A DNA stretch of 64,000 bases, from contig CATKHW010000381.1 of NCBI GenBank assembly GCA_949752795.1, forward strand, positions 744,001-808,000, read 5' to 3'. Below the pieces are notes generated by a model, which did not search any database, was not told where the DNA came from, and worked only from the letters and a program-made list of their open reading frames with translations. Both the position numbers and the translations under genes were made by a program. This document shows positions 62,594 through 64,000 of the stretch, one piece after another. Source of the DNA: Hyperoodon ampullatus. Its lineage: Eukaryota; Chordata; Mammalia; Artiodactyla; Ziphiidae. How positions within the stretch are numbered: position 1 is the first letter of the stretch; the number at the start of each line of letters is the position of its first letter.

Positions 62594-64000
62594 CTTGGCC
62601 AAAAAGGGCGTTTGCGTTTTCTCCTGAATATATTCAGGAGAAAACGCATACGCCCTTTTTGGCCAAGCAAGCAAGCGGGCAATGCAAATCTGCACTACAA
62701 AGAAGTATCATTTCCCACCGGCCCACAGGGATATCCACAAAATGTGTAAAAACCAGAAAGGCAAGACAGGCCCTTGAGAACAGGGAGCCTTGTTATGCTG
62801 ATGGGCGGGATGTAAATTGCCAACTGACTCTCTGGAGGAGTGCATTGTGTTCCCTAAAACAAGTAAACCACAGAGCTACAGAGCCAAGGGCACTTCCAGT
62901 CTAGGGAATATACCTTCGGGAAACTGAAAATCAATAAGAAAGAGCCACCCCAAAATTTAGGGCTGCACTGCTTACAAGGACCTCAAATTGGGTACACCTT
63001 AAATATCCCAGGAAATATAAAAATGGTTCAAAAAATTGTGGTACTTACGTACGATGGAATATCCCTCAGCCATGAAATCAATGTCATAAGACCAGTAGCA
63101 GCAAAATGGGTGGATTCAGGTACGATGATTCTAAGTGAAATAAGTCACACAGAAAAAGAAACTTATCATAAGATATCACTTATGAAGATCCTGTAAACAT
63201 GGCTACACTTGAACTGAGTTAGGAAAGAGAACAGTGTCTCACATTTAGAAAACACTCTTATGCCTGCTTAAGGGGGAAGGAGAGGTGGGGTGATGCATAA
63301 AACCAGAGTTTGATATAAGCACAGGTACCGTTCCAAAAACCAACTATGGAATAGACAAGACCTACACCTTCCTCAGTGAAAGGGACTCAAAACCCCATAT
63401 TTCCCGCAGAGGAATATATCTGACTAGTAAGAATCTTAAAACCTATGTATTGATATGTCTCCGTAAGGGAATCAAGTGTGTCTAGACTGGCATAAACATG
63501 GCAGCGAGAATCAGCTCAAACCCACTATAAAAAGGAATTTCAAAAACAAAACAAAAAAACTGGGAAATTCTTTACAATTCCTTCAGGGTCTCTGATGAAA
63601 CCTGGAATGACCCTATCTACAACGACAGCTGGATGTGGCATAAGGCTGGACACTTGGGACTGAGAGAATTGGTGAGATTGGGTGAACAAATGCAGACCCT
63701 TTAAAGCAATAATGCATGGCACCCATTCCACGGGTCCCAACTCTCCAGGTTGAAGGGAATATTACTACATTTATAACATGTACGGGAAACCTAGAGAAGG
63801 GACACACTGTGAATACGAAAGGTTTCTAAAACTCAACGAATAGTCTCTCTCCTGGTGCTCCGGTTTGACTTTCCATCTGCTTTACTATCAACCTCCCAAC
63901 TTGGAGAGACAGCCCCTTTAACCTCCTGGTTCGCACAGGTTGCCAATTTGGCAGAGGATGAAAGGGAAGAGGGAGAACCAATGAGAGAGTAGCTGATAGG
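62549..64000 (+). repeat. Second copy of the 46,901-48,352 segment
   Basis: Partner of the segment above at an offset of 15,648 bp; it runs to the window edge. Confidence 0.9.
62594..64000 (+). repeat. Satellite unit 37, cut by the right edge (1,407 bp)
   Basis: The palindrome is centred at 62630/62631 with one left-arm change. I found no difference from 46,946-48,352 in the lines compared. The array continues past the window. Confidence 0.95.

Larger units (their letters stand above)
1..64000 (+). repeat. L1-derived tandem satellite array, ~1,738-bp unit, 36 full copies plus edges
   Basis: The same ~1.74-kb sequence recurs without interruption, always in the same orientation; a once-per-unit palindrome gives 37 centres and unit lengths of 1,736-1,740 bp. 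Copies differ mainly by substitutions and 1-3 bp indels. No foreign insertion and no convincing gene was seen. The unit is interpreted as a tandemly copied L1 3' end (ORF2 C-terminal relic, 3' UTR, A-rich tail). Unit length, L1 origin and a cetartiodactyl-like L1 3' UTR together suggest the common cetacean satellite of constitutive heterochromatin. The satellite call comes directly from the sequence; the L1 origin is a comparison with remembered L1 sequence; the cetacean assignment is inference. Units below start at the first base of the palindrome, which is a convenience and not a biological boundary. Confidence 0.97.

Noticed and set aside
1..64000. The many 60-150 codon open frames on both strands as protein-coding genes
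   Set aside because: They recur once per unit because the DNA recurs, those inspected mostly start at TTG or GTG, overlap one another on both strands, and are freely broken by stops and frameshifts in individual units.
1..64000. A CRISPR array, because palindromic repeats recur at regular spacing
   Set aside because: The spacing is 1.7 kb and the intervals are themselves repeats, not unique short spacers; no cas genes are present.
1..64000. A CENP-B box marking a centromeric satellite
   Set aside because: Scanning a unit on both strands for TTCG....A..CGGG found no match; the TTCG and CGGG motifs present are not at the needed spacing. Centromere function can neither be claimed nor excluded.
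1..64000. Strong purifying selection on the palindrome core
   Set aside because: About seven of 37 units carry a change in the central ~20 bp, which is not obviously fewer than elsewhere in the unit by eye; a proper count is needed before claiming constraint.
1..64000. Artificial or purely assembly-made repetition
   Set aside because: Most units differ by scattered substitutions, CpG decay and small indels typical of real divergence. Only the near-identical blocks (6-13 kb and 46.9/62.5 kb) deserve read-level confirmation.

Overview
This window is one uninterrupted block of eukaryotic satellite DNA. A unit of about 1,738 bp is repeated head to tail from end to end. I count 36 complete units and a 37th cut off by the right edge, placed by a palindrome that occurs once per unit. 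Its centres lie at 50, 1788, 3525, 5264 and so on to 62630, so the mean period is 62,580/36, about 1,738.3 bp, with individual units of 1,736 to 1,740 bp. I see no host gene, no RNA gene, no CRISPR array and no unrelated transposon interrupting the array. The many short open frames recur because the sequence recurs, and those I inspected mostly open on TTG or GTG rather than ATG.

The unit reads as the 3' end of a LINE-1 (L1) retrotransposon copied in tandem. On the + strand, after a degenerate A-rich tail, it runs through sequence resembling the C-terminal third of ORF2p. Motif pairs compared from memory are WMWHKAGH with WYWHKNRH, SNKGQLSSK with SDKGLISK, SPEYIQ with SKEDIQ, PLWRS with PLWKS, and ILSEISHTEK with ILSEVSQTEK. 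It then passes through an L1-like 3' UTR into the next A-rich tail, where the next unit begins. The last ~900 bp are recognisable with good confidence. The first ~770 bp are a weaker match, but in the expected order and direction. The 3' UTR resembles that of cetartiodactyl L1. An L1-derived satellite of this length fits the common cetacean satellite: about 1.7-1.76 kb in baleen and sperm whales, about 1.58 kb in dolphins, with a published L1 origin (Kapitonov, Holmquist and Jurka 1998, from memory). A whale, more likely a baleen or sperm whale than a dolphin, is therefore my best inference for the organism. No search was run.

Each unit carries a spacerless inverted repeat of 74 bp inside the ORF2-derived part. 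It is perfect in three units (15659, 20874, 48685) and has one to about six unpaired positions in the others. In some units both arms carry the same change.

Region by region: 1-6 kb holds diverged, mosaic units. 6.1-14.9 kb holds a two-unit (3,478 bp) block copied twice plus a further one-unit duplication. 15-19 kb is mosaic and shares diverged segments with 0.5-3.8 kb. 20.95-25.8 kb is a nearly homogeneous run of 1,737-bp units. 26-35.6 kb holds singletons. 35.65-42.67 kb is a two-unit block in two copies. 43-54.5 kb holds singletons. 54.55-62.55 kb is an alternating two-unit block. From 62,549 to the window end the sequence repeats 46,901-48,352, nine units away. These patterns are what unequal crossing-over and gene conversion produce in heterochromatin.
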